This document shows positions 12,438-19,841 of a stretch of DNA of 19,841 bases, piece by piece. A program made the position numbers and the translations under genes. Each line of letters begins with the position of its first letter. Position 1 is the first letter of the stretch. The notes under the pieces were generated by a model, which saw only the letters and a program-made list of their open reading frames with translations, was not told the DNA's origin and searched no databases. The stretch is from SM23-28-2 sp964512285. GTDB taxonomy: Bacteria > Chloroflexota > Dehalococcoidia > SM23-28-2. The stretch lies in contig CAZEJO010000036.1 in assembly GCA_964512285.1 (NCBI GenBank), positions 1 through 19,841 on the forward strand, given 5' to 3'.

Positions 12438-13173
12438 ATTCTCCATCGTTCTGTTCCTCTTCTGGTGTAGCATCCGGCGCGCCCTCTTCTGGATAGACAA
12501 ACGCGAGCGTTGCCCTCGCCATGTTGAGCCATTGCTCACGGCGCTCTGCGCTGAGTGGTGTCCCTGGGGCTGGCAGGCTCCTCACCAAGCCTTCTAGAGC
12601 CGGTGCTATATCCGGCGATTGAACAGTACCCTTTCCTCGAAGAGTCCCTGTCCCTTTCAGGGAAGCCCTGCCCGTTCTAGCGCGTGGTCTAGGTGTCTCA
12701 GTCGTTTCCCTTGAGCGCCCCATAGCCCGTTGTCGCGGCACGTCCAGAGTGCTAATGCCCGCCTCACGACACATTCCAAGGAAGAAGATGACCATGCGCT
12801 TTCGTTGCGAGGCGGGCGTGTATCGCCGAAAGAAATTCAGGATTTGGTCCTGCGAGTCTTCCGCTGGATCGATGGCGTTGAAGACCTCAGCGTAGGCTTC
12901 GCGCATCAATCCAGATAGAATCGCTCTATACTCCTCGTCTGTGCTCGTTGCGATGGCCTTCACTGGATCAGTCAATTCGCCTGATTCCTCGACCAGTTTC
13001 AGAAAGCGTAAGGCGAAAAACGTACGATGCACTGTACCCTCAGGGATGCCCGCATCCCGAAGATACTCCAGATCGATGCGCTCAGGCAGATTCCTTGACC
13101 TGACTCGTTGGAGGACGGAAATCAGATTCGACGGAGGTGTATAGGGCCTGTTTGTTTCTGCATCTGTAACCAT
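12436..13173 (-). CDS. DUF5343-like protein, probable accessory gene
   Basis: The 245-residue soluble protein begins MVTDAETNRPYTPPSNLISVLQ; PY.PP.....VL..VR....P..ID..YL...GIPEG followed by ..RFLKLVEESGELT resembles DUF5343 proteins, which have a winged-helix-like N-terminal half. The second half contains a basic, Thr/Arg/Pro-rich linker (about residues 155-185) and an acidic tail. I chose the ATG at 13173 because GGGAGG lies about 10 nt upstream. A near-perfect promoter precedes it. Codon and base use are less GC-rich than in neighbours, and it lies by a tRNA-like element, so acquisition by transfer is plausible. DUF5343 function is unknown; DNA binding is only suggested. Confidence 0.7.
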   Translation of the reverse strand: MVTDAETNRPYTPPSNLISVLQRVRSRNLPERIDLEYLRDAGIPEGTVHRTFFALRFLKLVEESGELTDPVKAIATSTDEEYRAILSGLMREAYAEVFNAIDPAEDSQDQILNFFRRYTPASQRKRMVIFFLGMCREAGISTLDVPRQRAMGRSRETTETPRPRARTGRASLKGTGTLRGKGTVQSPDIAPALEGLVRSLPAPGTPLSAERREQWLNMARATLAFVYPEEGAPDATPEEEQNDGE

Positions 13174-13208
13174 TGTGTAATCAACCTCCCATAAACTACT
13201 TCTCTCAT

Positions 13209-13237
13209 ATTTTATCCCCTGTGTCAAGCTCTGTCAA
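13209..13237 (-). promoter_or_regulatory. Near-consensus promoter with doubled TTGACA
   Basis: TTGACA (13232-13237) and TAAAAT (13209-13214) are exactly 17 bp apart on the minus strand, eleven of twelve consensus bases. A second TTGACA lies 10 bp downstream of the first (13222-13227 on the plus-strand map), so the spacer contains one helical-turn repeat that could be an operator. Confidence 0.7.
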
Positions 13238-13331
13238 TAGGTATCCTAGGTTAATTATCTGGCTATGTTATTTGACATTCAAGCGATCATTAGTGAGACT
13301 AGATTCAAATAAAGGCGATCGGAGGTCGTTA

Positions 13332-13574
13332 ATGCGAGTGATAATTAAACACGATCTGAATCGCGTAAAAAATGGAATCGCAGCACGAAGTCCAGAATTG
13401 GGCCTGACGGCTCACGGCCTGACGGAAGAGCTAGCACGGCGCAACCTTGAGTATGCAGTCTTGCTTTTCTTGAGGCCCTTCGAGCGGCAAGGCAGTCTGG
13501 AAGATAAGATACGCAGCCTGGGATTGTTGGTCGAGGAGAGCGACACTGATTTGACAGTGATCGCTGTAAGCTAG
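13332..13574 (+). CDS. Orphan HicB-like small protein
   Basis: The 80-residue protein has GGAGGT about 6 nt before the ATG. The segment GIAARSPELGLTAHGLTEELARRNLEYAV (residues about 18-46), followed by FLRPFERQGSLEDKIRSLGL, follows the HicB pattern of antitoxins and HicB-like proteins, where a partial RNase-H fold carries SPEL..L...G.T..EA..N. No HicA toxin is seen on either side, and no C-terminal DNA-binding domain is present, so this would be an orphan or a lone regulator. It is divergent from the DUF5343-like gene. The family call is tentative. Confidence 0.5.
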   Translation: MRVIIKHDLNRVKNGIAARSPELGLTAHGLTEELARRNLEYAVLLFLRPFERQGSLEDKIRSLGLLVEESDTDLTVIAVS

Positions 13575-13655
13575 CGACACTCGTGCGCTACATCGGGGAC
13601 ATGGTGGGACGTACCGAAGAGGTGTGCGACAGCCGTGGCCTGACGAAGCGAGAGG

Positions 13656-14327
13656 TCAACGCTTACCCGTGGGCCGCGCCGCTTTCGCCGCCTTCTCGGC
13701 GTCGGCCAGGAAGCGCTCGATTCCTACGTCCGTCAGGGGATGACGAAGCATCGCCTTAAGCACACTGTAGGGCATGGTCGCGATGTGAGCACCGACCTCG
13801 GCAGCCTCGATAATATGGAGGGGATGCCTCAGGCTGGCCGCCAGCACCTGATTGGGCAGGTGATAGCGCTCGAAGATCTGTACACTGTCCGCCACCACCG
13901 CCATGCCATCGTGACCCACATCATCCAACCGCCCGACAAACGGGCTGATGTAGGTCGCCCCCGCGTGGGCAGCCAGGAGAGCCTGGTTAGCGGAAAAGAC
14001 CAGGGTCATGTTGACCTTGACCCTCTCCTTGGACAGCCGCGAGGTCGCCTCCAGCCCCGCCTCATCGATCGGTATCTTCACCACCACGTTCGGGTGCCAG
14101 CCGGCGAGGCGCTTCGCCTCCTCCACCAGTCCCTCCACATCGCGGGAGAGGCACTCGGCGGAGATGGGCCCATCGACAATGCTGCAGATCTCCAGGATGA
14201 CGTCGCGGTAGTCACCTCCCCCGGCCTTGGCCCAAAGGGTGGGGTTAGTTGTCACCCCCGAGATGACCCCTAGCTTTGCCGCCGCCCGGATCTCATCGAC
14301 GCTCGCTGTGTCCAAAAATAGACGCAT
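13656..14327 (-). CDS. tal: Transaldolase of the short TalC/fructose-6-phosphate aldolase type
   Basis: The 223-residue protein is the typical length of the small transaldolase class. MRLFLDTASVDEIRAA and GVTTNPTLWAK open the barrel, Lys84 in VVVKIP is the Schiff-base lysine, and ATYISPFVGRLDD is the conserved segment after it. It transfers dihydroxyacetone units in the non-oxidative pentose phosphate pathway, though some members act as fructose-6-phosphate aldolases; sequence alone does not decide. The ATG has AGAGGG about 6 nt upstream and a TATAAT box 19 nt upstream. It follows pyrG on the same strand by 69 nt. Confidence 0.93.
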   Translation of the reverse strand: MRLFLDTASVDEIRAAAKLGVISGVTTNPTLWAKAGGGDYRDVILEICSIVDGPISAECLSRDVEGLVEEAKRLAGWHPNVVVKIPIDEAGLEATSRLSKERVKVNMTLVFSANQALLAAHAGATYISPFVGRLDDVGHDGMAVVADSVQIFERYHLPNQVLAASLRHPLHIIEAAEVGAHIATMPYSVLKAMLRHPLTDVGIERFLADAEKAAKAARPTGKR

Positions 14328-14346
14328 CCTGACCCTCTCAGAACGG

Positions 14347-14375
14347 ATTATAGCTTCTTTTGGCCAGCCGGAAAA
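14347..14375 (-). promoter_or_regulatory. Candidate promoter for the transaldolase gene
   Basis: A perfect TATAAT on the minus strand (14347-14352) with a weak -35 TTTTCC (14370-14375) at 17 bp. Transcription would start near 14340, leaving a leader of about 13 nt with the ribosome binding site. Confidence 0.5.
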
Positions 14376-14396
14376 GCGCCCTGCCCGACGCCAGCC

Positions 14397-16046
14397 TCAC
14401 AGACGGCGGGACGCTTCCTCGACAGCGGCTGCGGAGGCGGACAACTGCCCGGCCCTTCGGGCGACCGCCTCCAAAAAGCCCCGGAACAGCGGATGGGGCC
14501 GGTTGGGCCGGGAGCGAAACTCGGGGTGGAACTGCGAGCCCACCATCCAGGGGTGATCCCGCAGCTCGCAGATCTCCACCAGCGTCCCGTCGGGCGACAG
14601 ACCGCTGGGGATGAGGCCGGCCTCAGCCAGCGCCTCCCGATAGGCATTGTTGAACTCGTAGCGATGGCGATGCCGCTCCACCACCTCCGGCTGACCATAA
14701 GCAGCGTGCGTCTTGGTACCATCCACCAACTGGCAAGGGTAGCCGCCCAGACGCATCGTGCCGCCCTTGTCCTCGATGCCCTCCTGCTCAGAAAGAAGGC
14801 TTATCACCGGATAGGGCGTGTCAGGGCAGAACTCCGTGGAGTGAGGATCGTCGCTCTTGAACACATGCCGGGCGAATTCGATGACCATGATCTGCAGGCC
14901 CAGGCACAGCCCCAGATAGGGCACCCCCTTCTCACGGGCATAGCGGGCGGCAAGAACCTTCCCGTCGATAGCCCGCTCGCCAAAGCCGCCGGGCACCACG
15001 ATGCCGTCCACCCCTTCCAGCGGGGCCACGCCGCCGTCCTCCTCCAGCTCGCCCGCGGGCACCCAGCGGATGTCCACACCCAGGCCGTAGTGAACAGCGG
15101 CGTGGATCAGGGACTCCTTGACCGAAAGGTAAGCATCGGGCAGCTCCGCGTACTTCCCGACCACCGCCACCGAAACCCGACCGCTCGGGCTCTTCAGCCG
15201 CTCCACCCACTTCTGCCAATCGACCAGGTCGCGGGAGACGCCGGGAAGATTCAGGCGCTCCATGATGTAGGCTGTCAGGCCAGCCTGCTCAAGAGTCAGC
15301 GGCACCTCGTAGATGGACGACATCGTGGGAAGGGGCACAACCGCCCGCTTCTCCACGTCGCAAAACAGCGAGATCTTGTCCCGCAGGTCGCCAGTCATCT
15401 TGTGATCGCTGCGGCACATGATGACATCGGGCTGGATGCCCATGCTGCGCAGCTCGCGAACGCTGTGCTGAGTGGGCTTGGTCTTCAACTCACCAGTGGC
15501 GGAGATAAAAGGCAGGAAGGTCACGTGGATGGCCAGGGTATCCTCCCGTCCCTCCTCCTTGCGCATCTGGCGCACCGCCTCCAGGAAGGGCTGCCCCTCG
15601 ATGTCGCCCACTGTGCCCCCCACCTCCACAATCACCACGCTGGCATCGCTCTCCCGCCCAACAACGCGAATGCGCTCCTTGATCTCGTTCGTCACGTGCG
15701 GGATCGACTGGATGGTGCGGCCCAGATACACGCCCCGTCGCTCCTTGGCGATCACCGCCTGGTAGATCTGGCCGGAGGTCACGGAGCTGGCGTGCGTCAG
15801 GTCCTGATCCAGGAAGCGCTCATAGTGGCCCAGGTCGAGGTCGGTTTCCGCGCCATCGGTGGTAACGAACACCTCGCCGTGCTGGTAGGGGGACATCGTG
15901 CCGGGGTCGACGTTCAGATACGGGTCGAGCTTCTGGATGACGACGGGGATACTGTGGGCCTTGAGGAGCCGACCGAGAGCGGCGGTGGTGATCCCTTTCC
16001 CTACGGAACTCACCACACCGCCAGTGACGAAAATGTACTTCGTCAT
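14397..16046 (-). CDS. pyrG: CTP synthase
   Basis: The 549-residue enzyme aminates UTP to CTP using ATP and glutamine. The synthetase half begins MTKYIFVTGGVVSSVGKG, with the P-loop-like motif at 9-18, and contains SPYQHGEVFVTTDGAETDLDLGHYERF (52-79). The glutaminase half has the nucleophile Cys381 in LGLCLGLQ, and His507 and Glu509 in SQFHPEF. I chose the ATG giving MTKYIFVTGG, the family's standard start, over one six codons earlier. There is no ribosome binding site; a near-consensus promoter places the transcript start about 7 nt before this ATG. It is divergent from the M16 peptidase gene. Confidence 0.97.
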   Translation of the reverse strand: MTKYIFVTGGVVSSVGKGITTAALGRLLKAHSIPVVIQKLDPYLNVDPGTMSPYQHGEVFVTTDGAETDLDLGHYERFLDQDLTHASSVTSGQIYQAVIAKERRGVYLGRTIQSIPHVTNEIKERIRVVGRESDASVVIVEVGGTVGDIEGQPFLEAVRQMRKEEGREDTLAIHVTFLPFISATGELKTKPTQHSVRELRSMGIQPDVIMCRSDHKMTGDLRDKISLFCDVEKRAVVPLPTMSSIYEVPLTLEQAGLTAYIMERLNLPGVSRDLVDWQKWVERLKSPSGRVSVAVVGKYAELPDAYLSVKESLIHAAVHYGLGVDIRWVPAGELEEDGGVAPLEGVDGIVVPGGFGERAIDGKVLAARYAREKGVPYLGLCLGLQIMVIEFARHVFKSDDPHSTEFCPDTPYPVISLLSEQEGIEDKGGTMRLGGYPCQLVDGTKTHAAYGQPEVVERHRHRYEFNNAYREALAEAGLIPSGLSPDGTLVEICELRDHPWMVGSQFHPEFRSRPNRPHPLFRGFLEAVARRAGQLSASAAAVEEASRRL

Positions 16047-16059
16047 GTAATTCACAATC

Positions 16060-16089
16060 ATCATACGGGCGACGGCGAAGCCATGTCAA
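16060..16089 (-). promoter_or_regulatory. Near-consensus promoter giving a very short pyrG leader
   Basis: TTGACA (16084-16089) and TATGAT (16060-16065) are 18 bp apart on the minus strand. Initiation near 16053 would leave only about 7 nt before the pyrG ATG, consistent with the absence of a Shine-Dalgarno sequence. Confidence 0.65.
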
Positions 16090-16190
16090 GCGTTGGAGAG
16101 GCCCGGGAGAACTAGCCAAAAAAGTAAACCGACTGGCAAAATCTCCACCGCAAAGAGAGCCACAAACCCGGAGATCAGGTCACTCCTTTC

Positions 16191-16220
16191 TTGACCATCC
16201 GATTATCGCTCACCTATACT
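16191..16220 (+). promoter_or_regulatory. Promoter for the M16 peptidase gene
   Basis: TTGACC (16191-16196) and TATACT (16215-16220) are 18 bp apart, ten of twelve consensus bases. The leader would be about 30 nt, including AAAGGGGA before the ATG. Confidence 0.6.
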
Positions 16221-16255
16221 GAGCCTGCTCCGCCAGATTCAGAAAGGGGACGTGC

Positions 16256-17539
16256 ATGCCCATCTCCTGGGAGATCTCCGAGCTTGCCAATGGCTTGCGG
16301 GTGGTGACCACACCCCTCGCCACTGCCCAGTCCGTCAGCGTCAGCTTGTTCGTCGGGACGGGCTCGCGCGCCGAGGAGCGCGGCTCTCAAGGGCTCGCTC
16401 ACTTCTTGGAGCACATGGTGTTCAAGGGAAGCGAGCGCCGCCCCACCGCCATGGCCATCGCCGAGGCCGTCGAAGGGGCGGGCGGCATCCTCAACGCCTA
16501 CACCTCCAAGGAGGTCACCTGCTTCTGGAACCACCTCCCCTACGACAAGCTCGAGCTGGCCGTCGATGTGCTGGCGGACATGCTCTTGCACCCCCTGCTC
16601 GACGCCCAGGAGATGAAGCGAGAGCGCTCGGTCGTCCAGCAGGAGATCCGCCGCAATCGCGACCAGCCGAGCGCCTGGGTCAGCGAGCTGCTGACCCAGG
16701 CCTTCTACGGCGACCAGCCTCTCGGCTGGAGCACTGCCGGCAACGAGGAGACGGTGGCCACCATGCAGCGCCAGGACTTCCTGAGCTACATGGATGCCTG
16801 GTACGTGCCGGCCAATACGGTCATGAGCGTGGCCGGCAACGTCAACCACCAGGATGTGCTAGCCCTCGCCCACCGCCACTTCGAAGACCGGCCGGCCAAG
16901 CCCTCCCCTTCCTTCCTGCCCCTCGATCCCGACCTCCCCAGCCAGCGCCTGGCCATCGAGAGCCGCCCCATAAGCCAGGCCAACCTGGCCATGGCCCTCC
17001 CCGCTTTCGCCAGAAAGGACCCCGACCGCTACGCCCTCATGATATTCAACAGTCTCCTCGGTCGGGGCATGAGCTCCCGCCTGTTCAAGGAGGTCCGCGA
17101 AAAGCGAGGATTGGCCTACTCGGTCGGCTCGTCCGTCAGCCGCTACTTCGACACCGGCCTGCTCGTGATCAGCGCCGGCGTTTCCCCCCAGAACCTGAAG
17201 GAAGCGGTGCGCGTCATTGTGGGCGAACTGCGCAAGCTGCTCGAGGAGCCTGTGGGCGCTGAGGAGATGACCAAGGTCCGCGACTACAGCATCGGGAGCT
17301 TTCGCCTCAGCCTTGAGACGTCCATGGCGCTGGGCCAGCGGGCCGGCGACCTCCTCCTGACCATGGGCGAGATCGAGCCCATCGAGTCCGTGGTGGAGAA
17401 GGTGCAGGCCATCACCGCCGACGATATCCTGCGGGTCGCGGGCCGCGTCGTTCAGGCGGGCAAGCTGGTTCTGTCAGTAGTCGGCCCCGATGTGGAAAGC
17501 GAGGAGTTGGCGGAGCTATTGGCCGCTATCGCCGACTGA
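16256..17539 (+). CDS. M16 family zinc peptidase (processing-peptidase type)
   Basis: The 427-residue protein is the length of single-unit M16B peptidases. The inverted zinc motif HXXEH is HFLEH at 49-53, with the distal ligand Glu129 exactly 76 residues later in VVQQEIRR. The C-terminal half keeps the Arg/Tyr region LFKEVREKRGLAYSVGSSV. Members cleave short peptides or presequence-like segments inside a closed chamber; the natural substrate here is not known. The ATG has AGGGGA about 6 nt upstream. The gene converges on the signal-peptidase operon, with only 35 nt between the stop codons and a weak 6-bp hairpin there. Confidence 0.93.
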   Translation: MPISWEISELANGLRVVTTPLATAQSVSVSLFVGTGSRAEERGSQGLAHFLEHMVFKGSERRPTAMAIAEAVEGAGGILNAYTSKEVTCFWNHLPYDKLELAVDVLADMLLHPLLDAQEMKRERSVVQQEIRRNRDQPSAWVSELLTQAFYGDQPLGWSTAGNEETVATMQRQDFLSYMDAWYVPANTVMSVAGNVNHQDVLALAHRHFEDRPAKPSPSFLPLDPDLPSQRLAIESRPISQANLAMALPAFARKDPDRYALMIFNSLLGRGMSSRLFKEVREKRGLAYSVGSSVSRYFDTGLLVISAGVSPQNLKEAVRVIVGELRKLLEEPVGAEEMTKVRDYSIGSFRLSLETSMALGQRAGDLLLTMGEIEPIESVVEKVQAITADDILRVAGRVVQAGKLVLSVVGPDVESEELAELLAAIAD

Positions 17540-17574
17540 ACTCCACCCACGCCGCCGGCCATGGTGGACGGTCT

Positions 17575-18309
17575 TCACCAATCCCCCGGGTTGACGCGAT
17601 TCTCCTGGCCGAGAGTAGGCGGCTCGTACTCTTCTGACTGCTGCCCCTCAAAGACAGGTTGCCCCAGCGTCCCACCGTCGCTGGTCTTGCTCCCGAACAG
17701 CGGCCCCAGCAGGATACCAAGGTTACCCACGTAGGGTACCTTCACCAGCCGCCCCCCTATCTTGGGCATACGGCCGATCACTCGCTCGAAGGGGATGGCC
17801 GGGTCCGACTCGCTGTTGGCATCCCCCTTGGTGGTGATGCGATCCCCCTCAACGCCGATGATGCGATGGATGGCAAAACCGCCGTCGTCTAGCTCGAAGC
17901 CGATGATGTCGCCCACCTTCAGGTCATCCGGCTTGTCGACTCCCTTCAGAATAACGAGATCGCCCTTCTTCAGGGTGGGCCACATGGAGGAGGAAGTGAC
18001 AGCCGCCATCGGGTATTGGGTGCCGAGGGCCCAACTCATGATGCGCGGCGTGAAAACTATGACAAGGACGATGATCCCGATGTAGATGACCCAGCTAGCC
18101 ATACCCCGTAGCCGCCGCCGGAAGCTCTCTCGGCTGGTTGTCTGCTCTTCTGGCAGCTCCTCAGCGGCTGCTGGCGGGTCGCCGCTCGACCCCCTCCCGA
18201 GTGGCCAGCGAAGGTTCTCCCCAAGCGGAGGGAACTTGACAGCGGCGAACAAGCTGGGAGCGACCAGCGCCAGCGACAGCACCCAGGAGAGCCATCGTCG
18301 CAGGGACAT
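17575..18309 (-). CDS. Signal peptidase I of the SipW/ER-archaeal type
   Basis: The 244-residue membrane protein has an N-terminal hydrophobic segment (about 6-24) and a second helix (about 71-95), then the catalytic domain. The nucleophile Ser108 lies in TSSSMWPTLKKGDLVI. The general base is His148 in FAIHRIIGVEGD rather than Lys, the mark of the ER/archaeal/SipW class, followed by KGDANSESD with conserved Asp163 and Asp169. SipW enzymes process TasA/camelysin-like surface proteins. I chose the ATG at 18309, with GAGGAG about 10 nt upstream; a GTG six codons earlier overlaps the previous stop codon as GTGA and is a possible alternative. It is the last gene of the surface-protein locus. Confidence 0.88.
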   Translation of the reverse strand: MSLRRWLSWVLSLALVAPSLFAAVKFPPLGENLRWPLGRGSSGDPPAAAEELPEEQTTSRESFRRRLRGMASWVIYIGIIVLVIVFTPRIMSWALGTQYPMAAVTSSSMWPTLKKGDLVILKGVDKPDDLKVGDIIGFELDDGGFAIHRIIGVEGDRITTKGDANSESDPAIPFERVIGRMPKIGGRLVKVPYVGNLGILLGPLFGSKTSDGGTLGQPVFEGQQSEEYEPPTLGQENRVNPGDW

Positions 18310-18323
18310 TGCCGTTGCACTCC

Positions 18324-18836
18324 TCACCAGGGCGTCCAGGGCATCCGAACGATGAAGACACGGCCGGAGTAGCGTTTCTCGCCAGCGTTTGCCGGCGGGC
18401 GCACCTTGAACTCCACCGTCCGCTCCTTCCCCTTGCCCAGCACGAAGAACGCATCGTCGACGGAGAGGAAATCTCGGATGTTACCAGTAACGATGATGGC
18501 GACGTAGCTATCGAAGTGGCCGTCGTTGGTCAGGGTCAGCTTCCGAGTCATGTTGAAGCCGGGAGAAACGTCGCCGAAGTCCAGCGTATCGGTGGGCGGC
18601 GGCAGGCCGATCCCGCTCTCGCCCGTCACCAGCACCGTCACGCTGTACATAGTCGTGGAGCTGACGGCCACACCGCTCCAGACAAAGAGTATCGCGGCAA
18701 TGCCTCCGATGGCCACAAGCCGCCAGCGGGTCAACCTGGGGAAGCGCAGGCGCTGGCGCACACTGTCCCGCCAGCGGCGCAGCCGCCCCGGCTGCTCCGA
18801 CGGCGAGTCCATGGTCAGACTCTCTTCTCTAGTCAT
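18324..18836 (-). CDS. Membrane-anchored protein with one Ig-like extracellular domain
   Basis: The 170-residue protein has a basic N-terminus (about 15-35), one membrane helix (about 38-60, LVAIGGIAAILFVWSGVAVS) and one beta-rich domain of about 100 residues. The segment LDFGDVSPGFNMTRKLTLTNDG is typical of Ig-like domains that cap surface or fibre proteins. No catalytic motif is visible. The start is uncertain: ATG at 18836 is used, but ATG at 18812 or upstream GTGs are possible. It overlaps the signal peptidase region and follows the Cys-rich secreted protein, so it is probably an assembly partner or minor component of the same surface structure. Confidence 0.7.
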   Translation of the reverse strand: MTREESLTMDSPSEQPGRLRRWRDSVRQRLRFPRLTRWRLVAIGGIAAILFVWSGVAVSSTTMYSVTVLVTGESGIGLPPPTDTLDFGDVSPGFNMTRKLTLTNDGHFDSYVAIIVTGNIRDFLSVDDAFFVLGKGKERTVEFKVRPPANAGEKRYSGRVFIVRMPWTPW

Positions 18837-18912
18837 TCCCAACCACACCACCTTGTCTTCGTATTCTCGTGCCCCATAAATGGGCGATAATTCCGATTCG
18901 GCTGTTCGGGAG

Positions 18913-18941
18913 AACCCGCCGCTGGGAGGAAGCGGCGGGTT
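18913..18941. terminator. GC-rich hairpin after the secreted-protein gene
   Basis: A perfect 11-bp stem (AACCCGCCGCT 18913-18923 with AGCGGCGGGTT 18931-18941) with a 7-nt loop sits 26 nt beyond the stop codon of the minus-strand gene at 18967. The following minus-strand bases are TCTCCCG, a weak T-tract. It may attenuate rather than fully stop transcription, which would set the secreted protein above its partners. Confidence 0.6.
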
Positions 18942-18966
18942 TCCTCTCCCATTCTTTCTACCGGCG

Positions 18967-19689
18967 CTACTCGGTGTCCTCGCAGGAACACTCTTCCTCG
19001 CCTTCTCGGCAAGTGCAGTAGCTGAAGCCGGTAACCTGGAACTTCAGGTCGCTGCCCAGTTCCACCCAGCGGTAGCTGTCCGGGTCGGGGCCGCTGTAGC
19101 ACTTCTCAATGACCGGCGGAATGCCGTCAGGCGGCGGCGGGCCGGGGTCTGTGTCCGGGTTGTAGTTGTCGGCGCAGACCGGCGCAAAGAACTTGAAGTC
19201 CCACCAGTCGACCTCGTCCTTGCCCTTGATGAGCTGGCCTACCGCCCATTTGCTCAGTGGGTAGCAGTTGGGCTGGAGCACCTTATCGTTCCCGTCCTTC
19301 GGGTCGCTGTCCTTCAACAGCATGTAGGGCGTGATAGGCTGGAACTCCGGAACTCCACCACACTCCGTCTCACCTTCGCTGCATGGATGCTTTTCCTCGC
19401 ACCAGACCTCGTACTCCACATCCTTGACTCGGTTCTGCCTGAGGAACGAACTGCTCAGCCAGATCTTGGCGCACTTGCCATGCTCTTTGCCGTCCTCATC
19501 CACCCAGCAACCTACAGTGATCACCTCCTGCGGGAACACCGTCCCGAGGTTGATCTCGTTGGGCGTCGTGTAGGTGGCGGTCTCAACGTGGGCGCGGATG
19601 TTGATGATGTGGGACTCGAAGGCCGCAAAGCTCACCACTCCTGCCAACATCACTGCCAGTCCAACGATCACAAGCATAAGCCTCTTCAT
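18967..19689 (-). CDS. Secreted Cys-rich protein, possible SipW-processed TasA-like surface protein
   Basis: The 240-residue protein has a signal peptide MKRLMLVIVGLAVMLAGVVSFA with probable cleavage near residue 22, then AFESHIINIRAHVETATY and INLGTVFPQE. This start, followed by an all-beta stretch, recalls SipW-dependent TasA/camelysin-type proteins. It has twelve cysteines (61, 73, 97, 103, 110, 142, 172, 197, 225, 227, 234, 236), a proline-rich turn near 183-192 and an acidic tail with two CxC pairs. AGGGGGTG lies about 8 nt before the ATG. The downstream genes encode an Ig-like membrane protein and a SipW-type signal peptidase, supporting a surface-fibre role. The TasA link is inference. 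Confidence 0.65.
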   Translation of the reverse strand: MKRLMLVIVGLAVMLAGVVSFAAFESHIINIRAHVETATYTTPNEINLGTVFPQEVITVGCWVDEDGKEHGKCAKIWLSSSFLRQNRVKDVEYEVWCEEKHPCSEGETECGGVPEFQPITPYMLLKDSDPKDGNDKVLQPNCYPLSKWAVGQLIKGKDEVDWWDFKFFAPVCADNYNPDTDPGPPPPDGIPPVIEKCYSGPDPDSYRWVELGSDLKFQVTGFSYCTCREGEEECSCEDTE

Positions 19690-19736
19690 TCTTTTTCACC
19701 CCCTTTCCTTTGAGGTTATGTGGCATAATGTTCACT

Positions 19737-19795
19737 GGTGAGGGACCTGCCCCCTCCGCGCCTCCCCCGGGAGTGGTGTGGGGCTGGCCCTCACC
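19737..19795. repeat. Long inverted repeat upstream of the secreted-protein gene
   Basis: GGTGAGGG (19737-19744) pairs with CCCTCACC (19788-19795), and inside it CCTGCCCC (19746-19753) pairs with GGGGCTGG (19780-19787) with one T-T mismatch; a smaller CTCCC/GGGAG lies in the loop. It may be the terminator of an upstream gene or a structured leader of the gene at 19689. No coding region is supported from 19690 to the end of the window. Confidence 0.5.
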
Positions 19796-19841
19796 TCGAA
19801 CAAAGTCAGCTAGCGAATCATTATTCCCGACAGCCTCCATT

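Noticed and set aside
19583..19840. Minus-strand frame at the right edge
   Set aside because: It overlaps the signal-peptide region of the secreted protein and the inverted repeat, with no plausible protein sequence.

Overview
The window is a GC-rich stretch of a bacterial chromosome with compact operons, frequent GTG/TTG starts and TGA as a normal stop codon. The run of Ns and its flanks show it is draft, probably metagenomic, assembly. The gene set (PurS-dependent short PurL, rpsU-yqeY-pgpH, DUF4389 membrane proteins, free-standing desulforedoxin-type proteins, a SipW-like signal peptidase with a surface protein) suggests an anaerobic or microaerophilic Chloroflexota, perhaps Dehalococcoidia. 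That placement is inference; no rRNA or full phylogenetic marker is present.

Left part (1-6861, all minus strand): the 5' end of rplI with a promoter, a cluster of DnaA-box-like sites and a leader hairpin; purL; four membrane-protein genes (three with DUF4389 repeats, one with a zinc ribbon); then purQ. The purine genes purQ and purL are therefore separated by an envelope-protein block, and purS is not here.

Middle (6931-10991, minus strand): a pgpH-like HD phosphohydrolase with a shortened extracellular domain, yqeY, rpsU with a good promoter, and a YtcJ-type amidohydrolase.

Centre of interest (11042-12272): a plus-strand gene interrupted by a scaffold gap and by two in-frame TGA codons. 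Read through, it is a 142-residue ferredoxin:thioredoxin reductase (FTR) catalytic-subunit homologue in which both TGAs fall exactly on the two redox-active cysteine positions, while the four iron-sulfur ligand cysteines stay Cys. Each TGA is followed 13 nt later by a 7-bp hairpin whose loop begins 21 nt after the TGA, which is bacterial SECIS geometry. This predicts a double-selenocysteine (diselenide) FTR. Two tiny desulforedoxin-like proteins are encoded convergently next to it.

Accessory patch (12331-13574): a degenerate tRNA-like element, a strong hairpin, a DUF5343-type gene and a divergent orphan HicB-like gene, in less GC-rich DNA with near-consensus promoters. Right part (13656-19841): a transaldolase and pyrG on the minus strand, an M16 peptidase on the plus strand, then a minus-strand surface-protein locus (Cys-rich secreted TasA-like protein, membrane-anchored Ig-like protein, SipW-like signal peptidase). 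No gene-free stretch exceeds 300 bases; the longest (115-359 and 12171-12435) hold the regulatory and RNA-like elements listed.
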